Part shown: positions 1-5,256 of the stretch, one piece after another | Position numbering within the stretch: position 1 is the stretch's first letter | Layout of the letters: every line of letters begins with the position of its first letter | Origin: Myxococcota bacterium | Lineage (GTDB): Bacteria > Myxococcota > Polyangia > GCA-2747355 > JAKLHH01 | DNA: 5,304 nt | NCBI GenBank assembly: GCA_022710245.1 | Contig: JAKLHH010000634.1 | Coordinates: 1-5,304 of the forward strand | Direction of reading: 5' to 3' | The notes under the pieces: generated by a model | What the model was told of the DNA's origin: nothing | Databases searched by the model: none | Seen by the model: only the letters and a program-made list of their open reading frames with translations | Program-made: the position numbers and the translations under genes

Positions 1-45
1 CGCGTCCATGTCCGCGTGGAGGATGGTGCGCGGCAGGCCCGACAT
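1..45 (-). CDS. dinB: DNA polymerase IV (DinB), N-terminal fragment, cut by window edge
   Basis: Reading leftwards from an ATG at 45-43, the 15 visible codons give MSGLPRTILHADMDA. This matches the N-terminus of Y-family translesion polymerases, where an I-[IL]-H-x-D-M-D motif opens the palm domain. D12 aligns with the metal-binding catalytic Asp8 of E. coli Pol IV. The family copies damaged DNA with low fidelity, usually under SOS control. The start is supported by a purine-rich Shine-Dalgarno sequence, GAGGGAG, at 58-52 with a 6-nt spacer. Only about 4% of a typical 350-400 aa protein is visible, so intactness cannot be judged. The gene is divergent from the lipoprotein gene and 108 bp from it. 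Another Y-family member (ImuB or UmuC-like) is the main alternative, but the ILHADMD string favours DinB. Confidence 0.8.
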   Translation of the reverse strand, partial: MSGLPRTILHADMDA

Positions 46-62
46 CGCTCGCTCCCTCGCGG

Positions 63-91
63 AGCATACCACCGACCGCGCTCGGGTCGTG
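63..91 (-). promoter_or_regulatory. candidate dinB promoter (-10 TATGCT)
   Basis: On the minus strand a TATGCT hexamer (68-63) matches the sigma70 -10 consensus at four of six positions and lies just ahead of the GAGGGAG ribosome binding site. A 17-bp spacer puts the -35 position at 91-86, but that hexamer (CACGAC) does not resemble TTGACA. It is instead one arm of a perfect dyad, so expression may depend on a bound regulator or an alternative sigma factor. This is prediction from motif and spacing only. Confidence 0.3.
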
Positions 92-114
92 AGCCACGAC
101 ACACGACAGTCGTC
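86..114. promoter_or_regulatory. operator-like array of GTCGTG/CACGAC half-sites
   Basis: Four related hexamers sit within 29 bp. GTCGTG (86-91) and CACGAC (95-100) form a perfect 6-bp dyad with a 3-nt centre. A second CACGAC (102-107) is followed by GTCGTC (109-114), and within these ACGAC-A-GTCGT (103-113) is a second perfect dyad. The array lies between the divergent dinB and lipoprotein genes and covers the expected -35 region of dinB. It does not match the LexA boxes I know (the GTTC-type, GAAC-N4-GTTC, or the Myxococcus GTTCAG-type), so the regulator is unidentified. The array might serve either gene. Confidence 0.4.
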
Positions 115-141
115 AGCCTGGTGCGCCTGCCGCCGGCGGGC

Positions 142-153
142 TAGACTCGGCCC
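142..153 (+). promoter_or_regulatory. -10-like element directly upstream of a GTG start (possible leaderless mRNA)
   Basis: TAGACT at 142-147 matches the -10 consensus at four of six positions and ends 6 nt before the GTG at 154. No Shine-Dalgarno-like sequence occurs in the bases between. Transcription would therefore start at or next to the initiation codon. No convincing -35 hexamer is visible 16-18 bp further upstream. The TAG at 142-144 is also an in-frame stop, so the reading frame cannot begin before 145. Confidence 0.3.
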
Positions 154-2013
154 GTGCGCCTCTTGCTGCTGCTCCTCCTCCCTGCGCTCGCGCTCACCCA
201 GCTCGCCTGCGATGGCAGCCCCTCGCGGTCCGACGGCCCGCGCGACGTCGGCAGGGAGCGCCAGTTCCAGTTCCCGGAGGCGGGGCTCGTCCCCGAGGGC
301 GGCGCCGACCTGGTCACCCCCGGCAGCGACCGCTGCCTGGGCGCCGCGCCGCTGCCGCTCGTCGACGGCAAGGCCGCGGTGCAGGGGACGACCGAGGGCG
401 CCTCGAACGAATACGCCGGAGGGGTCCGCTGCGGCGAGGCGAGCGGGCTCGTCGGGCCCCAGCGGTACTACCGCGTCGCGCTGGTCGCCGGCACCACCTA
501 CCGGGTCGAGCTCACGCCGAGCTTCGCGGCGGCGCTCTACCTCGGGTCGGCCTGCGGGCAGGCCACGCTCGACACGGACTGCGGCTCGGGCGGGGCCACC
601 GGAGGCCTCGCGCGCGTCGCCGCGGGGGCGAGCGGCGCGCTCTTCTTCACCCCGGGGGTGGCCGGCGAGTACGTGCTCGCGGTGGACAGCGCCGCGCCCG
701 CGGAGAAGGGCACCTTCGCGCTGACCGTCGAGGGGTTCGCCGCGCCCGCGAACGCGGTCTGCACGGGGGCGCAGCCGCTCGCCCTGGCGGGCGGCTCGGC
801 GACGCTGCAGGCGAGCACGCTCGGCGCCAAGAACGAGTGGGACACCCAGCTCCACTGCGGCCTCGCGCCGGCGCTCTCGGGGCCCCAGGTCTACTACACC
901 GTCAGCCTCACCGAGGGGCTCTGGTATCGCCTCTCGCTCAGCCCGAGCTTCACCGCGTCGCTCTACCTGGCGAGCAACGCCGCGGGCTGCAAGCCCGCCA
1001 ACCTGGAGGCGGACTGCTCCGGGCTGACCGGGACCGTGCTGGGGGCCGTGCCGGCCGGCGGGCGAGCGAGCACGGCCTTCTCTCCGCCGAAGAGCGGCAC
1101 CTACCTGCTCGCGGTGGACAGCAACGATCCCGACGCGGCGGGGAGCTTCACCCTCGAGGTGGAGGTCTTCAGCCCGCCGGCAGGGATGACCTGCTCCGCG
1201 GCGACTCCCCTCGCGCTGCCGAGCGGCGAGGCGAGCACGACCGGCGACACGGGCGCCTACCTCAATGATCGCGGCGCGCAGGTCCGCTGCGGGGCGCTGC
1301 CGCCGCTGGTCGCCCCGCAGGCCTACTACCAGCTCGAGCTGAAGCAGGTCCCCTACGAGCTGCTGCTGCAGCCAGGCTTCCCGGCGGTGCTCGCGATCGG
1401 CGGGAGCTGCCAGACGCTGCCCATCGACTGCGGCAGCGGCGGCCTCAGCGGCGCGTCGCTGAGCGTGCCGGCGGGCAAGAGCGGCGGGCTGCTCTTCACC
1501 CCGCCCGTGGCCGGCTCGTTCGTGATCGCCGTCGACGGGACCGCGCAGGGCGGTCCCTTCAGCCTCACCATCCGGGAGCACACCCCGCCGACGAACGGCG
1601 CCTGCTCCAGCCCGCAGGCGCTCAGCCTCGTGAGCGGGACCGGGCTCGCGTCTGGCGACACCGGGCCGCTCAAGAACGACCTCGCCGGCATCAGCTGCGG
1701 GAGCGCGCTCGGGCCCTGGAGCGGGCCGCAGGCGTACCACCGCGTCCAGCTGCAGGGCGGCGCCAGCTACCAGGTGACCGTGCAGCCCGAGGCCGGCTTC
1801 GACCCGGCGCTGTACGCCTTCCCCGCCGCCACCGCCTGCGAGGCGAGCGCGGTGAACGCGGCCTGCGCCGGGCACGCCTCCGACGTGATCGGCGTCGGCC
1901 AGCCGGAGAGCCTGACCCTGGCGCCAGCGCAGGACGGCGACTGGATCCTGGTCGTCGACTCCTGGTCGCCCTCGGAGGTCGGCAGCTACTCGCTCGCGAT
2001 CACCAAGAACTGA
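154..2013 (+). CDS. secreted lipoprotein with four cysteine-rich PPC-like beta-sandwich repeats
   Basis: The 619-residue product has a signal peptide: Arg2, a run of leucines (3-9), then a hydrophobic stretch to Cys19 in LTQLAC. This looks like a lipobox, although Gln at -3 is unusual where Leu is normal. Asp20 follows the candidate lipidated Cys. Residues 20-58 form a Gly/Pro/Asp-rich tether. The rest is four modules of about 137-144 residues, starting near residues 59, 201, 345 and 482. Each runs roughly as Cys, CG, GPQxYY, LYL-like, Cys...C, G-(Y/F)-(V/L)-(L/I)-(A/V)-V-D, and a closing F-x-L-x-(V/I) strand. That pattern resembles bacterial pre-peptidase C-terminal (PPC) domains, but I could not test this by profile search. 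No protease or other catalytic domain is present, so the protein is probably a cell-surface or periplasmic binding or structural protein. The GTG at 154 is the only usable start: an in-frame TAG lies at 142 and the signal peptide begins here. Function is unknown. Confidence 0.85.
   Translation: MRLLLLLLLPALALTQLACDGSPSRSDGPRDVGRERQFQFPEAGLVPEGGADLVTPGSDRCLGAAPLPLVDGKAAVQGTTEGASNEYAGGVRCGEASGLVGPQRYYRVALVAGTTYRVELTPSFAAALYLGSACGQATLDTDCGSGGATGGLARVAAGASGALFFTPGVAGEYVLAVDSAAPAEKGTFALTVEGFAAPANAVCTGAQPLALAGGSATLQASTLGAKNEWDTQLHCGLAPALSGPQVYYTVSLTEGLWYRLSLSPSFTASLYLASNAAGCKPANLEADCSGLTGTVLGAVPAGGRASTAFSPPKSGTYLLAVDSNDPDAAGSFTLEVEVFSPPAGMTCSAATPLALPSGEASTTGDTGAYLNDRGAQVRCGALPPLVAPQAYYQLELKQVPYELLLQPGFPAVLAIGGSCQTLPIDCGSGGLSGASLSVPAGKSGGLLFTPPVAGSFVIAVDGTAQGGPFSLTIREHTPPTNGACSSPQALSLVSGTGLASGDTGPLKNDLAGISCGSALGPWSGPQAYHRVQLQGGASYQVTVQPEAGFDPALYAFPAATACEASAVNAACAGHASDVIGVGQPESLTLAPAQDGDWILVVDSWSPSEVGSYSLAITKN
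328..2004 (+). repeat. four in-frame copies of a ~140-codon module with invariant 4-Cys pattern
   Basis: The cysteines fall at residues 61/93/134/143, 203/235/279/288, 347/379/419/426 and 484/515/562/571. The first-to-second spacing is 32, 32, 32 and 31 residues; the third-to-fourth is 9, 9, 7 and 9. Together with Cys19 these 17 account for every cysteine in the protein. Shared landmarks are the PL-L after the first Cys, N-[ED] or ND about 25 residues on, CG, (G/A)PQxY(Y/H), and a late AVDS/VVDS. The regular spacing implies two disulfides per module in an oxidising compartment. The copies have diverged considerably, so the duplication is old. Confidence 0.8.
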
Positions 2014-2037
2014 TCCCGTAGCTGAGGGGTGGTGGGC

Positions 2038-2105
2038 GAAGGCGCGCAGCGCCGGGGGGAGGGGCGATCCCCGGAGGCCGTCTACCAAGGAGCGCTGCGC
2101 CCTTC
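2038..2105. terminator. stem-loop in repeat copy 1 (possible bidirectional terminator)
   Basis: Bases 2038-2052 pair with 2092-2105, giving a 14-bp GC-rich stem with a single bulged C at 2043. Inside it, CCGGGG (2052-2057) can pair with CCCCGG (2069-2074), or GGGG (2061-2064) with CCCC (2069-2072). The symmetric position between two converging genes fits transcription termination or an RNA 3'-end barrier on both strands. There is no T-tract, so classical intrinsic termination is not shown. Confidence 0.3.
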
Positions 2106-2132
2106 ATCGCGCCTCGATCAAGGGTGGTGGGC

Positions 2133-2200
2133 GAAGGCGCGCAGCGCCGGGGGGAGGGGCGATCCCCGGAGGCCGTCTACCAAGGAGCGCTGCGCCCTTC
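2133..2200. terminator. stem-loop in repeat copy 2
   Basis: This is the same fold as in copy 1, shifted by 95 bp: arms 2133-2147 and 2187-2200 with a bulged C at 2138. Because the copies are identical, the 5' arm of one can also pair with the 3' arm of the other, so a much larger alternative structure is possible in a read-through transcript. Termination function is inferred from position only. Confidence 0.3.
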
Positions 2201-2212
2201 ATCGCGCCTCGA

Positions 2213-2228
2213 TCGCGGTGTCCCGCGA
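2213..2228 (-). terminator. short hairpin just after the transketolase operon stop codon
   Basis: TCGCGG (2213-2218) and CCGCGA (2223-2228) form a perfect 6-bp stem around a 4-nt TGTC loop, 2 bp beyond the TGA at 2233-2231 in the minus-strand direction. It could terminate or protect the 3' end of the operon transcript. It lacks a U-tract, and chance GC-rich hairpins are common in this genome. Confidence 0.25.
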
Positions 2229-2230
2229 GC

Positions 2231-3217
2231 TCAGGCCGGGACGCGCGCGGCCGGGACCGGCGCGGGCGCCGCCGCCACGCCGCGCTTCTGCGCGACGGCC
2301 CGCCGGCCGAGCTCGGCCGCCCCCTCGGGGGTGAGCCCGTAGTGGACCATCAGCTCCTCGGCGCTGCCGCTCTGGCCGAAGACGTCGTTGAGCCCGAGGC
2401 GGAGGACGGGCACCGGGCAGACGCCGCTCACCACCTCGCAGACCGCCGAGCCGAGCCCGCCGATCACGCTGTGCTCCTCGAGGGTGACGAGCGCCCCCGT
2501 CTCGCGGGCCGCGCGCTCCAGCGCCGTTGCGTCGATCGGCTTCAGCGAGGAGCAGTTGAGGACCCGCGCCTCGAGCCCGCTCCCAGCGAGCAGCTTCGCG
2601 GCCGCCAGCGCGACCTCCACCATCAGCCCGCAGGCGACCAGCGTCAGGTCGCTCCCCTCGCGGAGGACGGGGGCGCGGCCCAGCTCGAAGCGATACCCCG
2701 GCGGGCTCACCTCGGCGCCCTCGCCGCGGGGCAGGCGGACGTAGAACGGCCCCGGCGCGCGCGCGATCGCGTCGATCACCTGCGCCGTCTCCGGCGCGTC
2801 CGCCGGCACGATCACGCGCAGGTTCGGGATCACGCGAGTCAGCGCGAGGTCCTCGATCGCCTGGTGGCTGCCTCCGTCCTCGCCGACGGTGATGCCGCCG
2901 TGGGTGGCGACCAGCTTGACGTTGAGGTTCGGGTAGCAGACCGAGTTGCGCAGCTGCTCCCAGGCGCGCCCGGTGGCGAAGATGGCGAAGCTCGAGGCGA
3001 AGGGGATCATCCCCGCCACGGCGAGGCCGGCCGCCGTCGAGAGCATGTCCTGCTCGGAGATGCCCATGTCGTGGAAGCGGCCGGGGTAGGCCTTGGCGAA
3101 GGTGGAGGTCTTGGTGGACTTCGAGAGGTCCGCGTCGAGGACGACGATCTCGGGGAGCTCGCCGCCGAGGCGGGCCAGCGTCTCGCCGTAGACGACGCGG
3201 TGGGCCTTGGGTTTCAT
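2231..3217 (-). CDS. transketolase, C-terminal (pyrimidine-binding) subunit
   Basis: This 328-residue product is the second half of a split transketolase. It supplies the pyrimidine-binding domain and the C-terminal domain that pair with the TPP-diphosphate-binding half in the upstream gene. Landmarks are an early LDADLSKST (27-35), the GISEQDM motif (52-58) whose Glu55 corresponds to the catalytic Glu activating the thiamine aminopyrimidine, DGGSHQAIED (114-123) with the substrate-site His118, and VRLPRG (160-165). The C-terminal domain starts near residue 185 and includes LEEHSVIGGLGSAV (246-259). Length is normal for a split subunit, apart from an Ala/Pro-rich tail (315-328). The ATG at 3217 overlaps the upstream stop as ATGA, and GGAGG at 3229-3225 gives a 7-nt spacer, so translational coupling is likely. 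The enzyme moves two-carbon units between sugar phosphates in the cytoplasm. A special substrate, as in apulose-4-phosphate transketolases (also split), cannot be excluded. Confidence 0.92.
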   Translation of the reverse strand: MKPKAHRVVYGETLARLGGELPEIVVLDADLSKSTKTSTFAKAYPGRFHDMGISEQDMLSTAAGLAVAGMIPFASSFAIFATGRAWEQLRNSVCYPNLNVKLVATHGGITVGEDGGSHQAIEDLALTRVIPNLRVIVPADAPETAQVIDAIARAPGPFYVRLPRGEGAEVSPPGYRFELGRAPVLREGSDLTLVACGLMVEVALAAAKLLAGSGLEARVLNCSSLKPIDATALERAARETGALVTLEEHSVIGGLGSAVCEVVSGVCPVPVLRLGLNDVFGQSGSAEELMVHYGLTPEGAAELGRRAVAQKRGVAAAPAPVPAARVPA

Positions 3218-3229
3218 GCGCCTGCCTCC
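3214..3229 (-). promoter_or_regulatory. ATGA stop/start overlap with internal ribosome binding site
   Basis: GGAGG (3229-3225) lies inside the last codons of the fusion gene, 7 nt before the ATG (3217-3215). That ATG shares two bases with the TGA stop (3216-3214). This geometry favours coupled translation of the two transketolase halves in similar amounts. Confidence 0.8.
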
Positions 3230-5070
3230 AGCTCGGCGAGGGCGCGCCGCACCTCGTCCTCGCTCAGCGTCGAGCCGTGGTACTCGATCACGCCCTCCAT
3301 GAAGGAGACGCCGTGACCCTTGATGGTGTGGGCGACGATCATCGACGGCCGCCCCACCACCTGGCGAGCGCGGTCGAAGGCGTTGCAGAGGTCGATGATG
3401 TCGTGGCCGTCGACGTTGATCACGTTCCAGCCGAAGGCCTTCCACTTGTCGGCGAGCGGCTCGATCGGCGACTTGATCTGCGAGATGTTGCCGTCGATCT
3501 GCAGGGCGTTGTAGTCGACCACCGCGCAGAGGTTGTCGAGGCCGTTGTGCGCGGCCGTCATCGCCGCCTCCCAGACCTGGCCCTCCTGCACCTCGCCGTC
3601 GCCCATGATGCAGTAGACGCGGTAGCCGCCGTGGTTGTGCCGCGCGGCGAGCGCCATCCCGTTCGCCACCGAGAGCCCCTGGCCGAGGGAGCCGGTGCTC
3701 ATCTCGACGCCGGGGCAGCGCTTGCGATCCGGGTGGCCCTGCAGCGGGCTCCCCAGGCGACGGAGCTGCTTCTCCAGGGCCGGGTCGAGGAAGCCCGCCT
3801 CGATCAGGGTGCTGTAGAGCGCGGGCGCGGCGTGGCCCTTGCTGAGCACGAACCGGTCGCGGTTCGGCCAGTCCGGGTGGCGCGGGTTGTAGACCATCGT
3901 ATGGAAGTAGAGGACCGTGAGGACCTCGACGCAGGAGAGCGAGCCTCCGGGGTGGCCCGAGCGCGCCGCGAAGAGCATGCGGATGATGCGCTTGCGGATG
4001 GCGCCCGCGTGCTCGGCGAGCTCGCGGACCTTGTCGTCCGGCACCGAGCCCGCGCGCTGCGGGAGCGTGCCCTCGCCGCCGGCGAGGAGCTCCTCCACCT
4101 CGGCGGCGGTGGCGAGCGAGGCCTGGCCGCCGCTGCGCCCGAGCGAGACCGCCATGGCGGCGAGCCCGAAGCGCACCGACGCGTGCAGGTCCTCGGGCTC
4201 GCTCGCGCGCGAGAGGTGGTGGACCAGCCCGGCGATGAAGGCGCTCGAGGCCACGTTGGAGTCCTTCACGCTCACCTTGTAGCCGGGGACGAAGCGGACC
4301 GAGGCGGCCGCGTGCGCCTCGGGCCAGGAGCCGGGCTGCCGCGCGATGAGGACGCCGCGCATCCCCATCGTCACCAGGACGGTGCCGACGCCCTCGGCGA
4401 GGAGCCGGTCGGCGGCGCCGGCGGCGGTCTCCAGGTGCTGCGCGGAGCGGCCGCTGATGACGTGGAGCTCGCTCTGGTTGAGGACGAGGACGTCGACCAG
4501 CCGCAGCAGCTCGCGCGGGACCTCGACCGCCGGCGACGCGTGCAGCACGGTGCGATGGTTGTAGCGCTTGGCCAGACGCAGGAGGTGCGCCACGGTGGGC
4601 ACCGGCACCTCGAGCTGCATCACCAGGATGGCGCCGGTCGGGGCGCCGCGGAGGAACCTCTCGGCGTCCGCCTCGGTGAGGCGGTTGTTCGCCCCCGGGG
4701 CGACCACGATGGTGCGGGTGCCCGCGCTGTCGAGGGTGATCAGCGCGAGGCCGGTCGGCGCGTCGGGATCGGTGAGGACATCTCCCACCGCCAGCCCCTG
4801 CTGCTGCAGGTGCTCGAGGATGAGCTGGCCGTAGTGGTCGCGGCCCACCCGCGAGAGGAAGCGCACCGGCGCACCCAGGCGGGCCAGGCCGAGCGCCTGG
4901 TTGGCGCCCTTGCCGCCCGGGTGGGCGTGGTAGTCGCCGCCGAGCAGCGTCTCCGAGGCGCCAGGGAGCCGGTCCGTCTGGATCGTGAGGTCGTAGTTGC
5001 AGCTCCCCACCACCAGCACAGGGATCGGCGCGGCGCCGCGACCGGCTGGCTCGGGTGGACGTGGTTGCAT
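3214..5070 (-). CDS. fusion: ribokinase-like (PfkB) domain, probably inactive, + transketolase N-terminal (TPP-binding) subunit
   Basis: This 618-residue protein joins two domains in one uninterrupted frame. Residues ~17-331 are ribokinase-like: GSxNxD (22-27), PGGKGANQA (51-59, PfkB signature 1), PGANNRL (125-131), MQLE (151-154), LNQSE (197-201, the NxxE motif), TMGMRGV (234-240), and a C-terminal GGQAS. The second PfkB signature is degenerate. D-T-x-[GA]-A-G-D is replaced by DSNVASS (270-276), which puts Ser276 at the catalytic Asp (Asp255 in E. coli RbsK) and removes the anion-hole glycines, so kinase activity is unlikely. Residues ~346-618 are a complete transketolase N-subunit: SGHPGGS (371-377), SKGHAAP (410-416), GSLGQG (460-465), GDGEVQEG (490-497) with Asn521 completing the TPP/Mg motif, and KGHGVSFME (584-592). 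The ATG at 5070 has GGAAGGAG 5 nt upstream. No credible internal start lies between the domains (a GTG at codon 343 lacks a ribosome binding site). The partner C-subunit gene overlaps by 4 bp downstream. Domain calls are firm; loss of kinase activity is inferred. Confidence 0.93.
   Translation of the reverse strand: MQPRPPEPAGRGAAPIPVLVVGSCNYDLTIQTDRLPGASETLLGGDYHAHPGGKGANQALGLARLGAPVRFLSRVGRDHYGQLILEHLQQQGLAVGDVLTDPDAPTGLALITLDSAGTRTIVVAPGANNRLTEADAERFLRGAPTGAILVMQLEVPVPTVAHLLRLAKRYNHRTVLHASPAVEVPRELLRLVDVLVLNQSELHVISGRSAQHLETAAGAADRLLAEGVGTVLVTMGMRGVLIARQPGSWPEAHAAASVRFVPGYKVSVKDSNVASSAFIAGLVHHLSRASEPEDLHASVRFGLAAMAVSLGRSGGQASLATAAEVEELLAGGEGTLPQRAGSVPDDKVRELAEHAGAIRKRIIRMLFAARSGHPGGSLSCVEVLTVLYFHTMVYNPRHPDWPNRDRFVLSKGHAAPALYSTLIEAGFLDPALEKQLRRLGSPLQGHPDRKRCPGVEMSTGSLGQGLSVANGMALAARHNHGGYRVYCIMGDGEVQEGQVWEAAMTAAHNGLDNLCAVVDYNALQIDGNISQIKSPIEPLADKWKAFGWNVINVDGHDIIDLCNAFDRARQVVGRPSMIVAHTIKGHGVSFMEGVIEYHGSTLSEDEVRRALAELEAGA
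4237..4263 (-). other. degenerate PfkB catalytic motif in the fusion gene
   Basis: Codons 270-278 read D-S-N-V-A-S-S-A-F, where active ribokinases have D-T-x-[GA]-A-G-D-x-F. The sequence on both sides aligns with ribokinases without a gap (VSVK before, IAGL after), so this is substitution and not a frameshift or deletion. The first Asp (270) and the Phe (278) are retained. The second Gly and the catalytic Asp are both serine. Confidence 0.85.
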
Positions 5071-5075
5071 GGGGG

Positions 5076-5083
5076 CTCCTTCC
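5076..5083 (-). promoter_or_regulatory. strong ribosome binding site of the fusion gene
   Basis: The minus strand reads GGAAGGAG at 5083-5076, then five C residues, then the ATG at 5070. It fixes the start of the ribokinase-like domain, whose recognisable sequence begins about 16 codons in. Confidence 0.8.
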
Positions 5084-5152
5084 GCTTGCCTGGCTACATC
5101 GGATCTGACTCTCGCCGACGCAGCGCGGACCCGACGACGAAATCAGCCAGCG

Positions 5153-5169
5153 CGGGCTCATTTTGCCCG
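5153..5169. promoter_or_regulatory. CGGGC-N7-GCCCG dyad upstream of the fusion gene
   Basis: A perfect 5-bp inverted repeat (5153-5157 and 5165-5169) brackets a 7-nt AT-rich centre. On the minus strand the centre region includes CAAAAT, a four-of-six match to a -10 box, about 80 bp upstream of the fusion start. A repressor or activator site for the transketolase operon is possible. I see no convincing -35 at proper spacing, and a 5-bp dyad in GC-rich DNA may be chance. Confidence 0.25.
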
Positions 5170-5218
5170 ATCCAACCGCCGATAGATAGCTTTGCGGGTC
5201 CAGGTGAATGGGGCGGCA

Positions 5219-5248
5219 GCGACAAACCGAGAGGAGGCAAGGTACAAT
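5219..5248 (+). promoter_or_regulatory. sigma70-like promoter for the rightward zinc-ribbon gene
   Basis: The -10 hexamer TACAAT (5243-5248) matches the consensus at five of six positions. GCGACA (5219-5224) matches TTGACA at four of six, with an 18-bp spacer. Predicted transcription start is about 5255-5257, at the GTG codon itself, which would make the mRNA leaderless. A GAGGAGG at 5231-5237 looks like a Shine-Dalgarno but lies in the spacer and 19 nt from the GTG, too far to serve it. Confidence 0.5.
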
Positions 5249-5256
5249 CGAGCTTG

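Larger units (their letters stand above)
2027..2214. repeat. perfect 93-bp tandem duplication (period 95 bp) in convergent intergenic region
   Basis: Positions 2027-2119 and 2122-2214 are identical by eye over all 93 bases, separated by the two bases AA. The base before each copy differs, and the bases after differ (AA versus GC), so the boundaries are sharp. The repeat starts 13 bp after the lipoprotein stop and ends 16 bp from the end of the transketolase operon, occupying almost the whole gap between two convergent genes. A period of 95 is not a multiple of three, and frames across it show no family resemblance, so coding is unlikely. It may be a dispersed intergenic element present twice, or a local duplication of a terminator-like sequence. 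Confidence 0.95.

Noticed and set aside
8..724. 238-codon plus-strand ORF overlapping the dinB start and lipoprotein gene
   Set aside because: It is Arg/Ser/Ala-rich shadow sequence in another frame; the lipoprotein frame has a signal peptide and repeated modules.
2029..2342. Short ORFs across the tandem repeat (72 and 101 codons)
   Set aside because: The 95-bp period shifts frame between copies, composition is low-complexity, and they run into the antisense of the transketolase gene. Structure explains the repeat better than coding.
2342..3316. 324-codon plus-strand ORF opposite the transketolase C-subunit gene
   Set aside because: It is antisense to a confidently identified gene, with Arg/Ala/Asp-biased composition and no recognisable motif.
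4042..4044. Internal GTG (codon 343) as a separate start for the transketolase N-subunit
   Set aside because: No Shine-Dalgarno precedes it and no stop separates the domains. Separate expression cannot be fully excluded but has no support.
4237..4263. A local frameshift or sequencing error as the cause of the lost GAGD motif
   Set aside because: Ribokinase-like residues align without a gap on both sides, so only in-frame substitutions explain the change.
2231..5161. A 976-codon minus-strand open frame continuing upstream from the transketolase C-subunit through the whole fusion gene
   Set aside because: Only the part from 3217 down has transketolase sequence. The upstream part is Arg/Pro/Ala-rich shadow sequence in a different frame from the well-conserved fusion protein, as expected in very GC-rich DNA.
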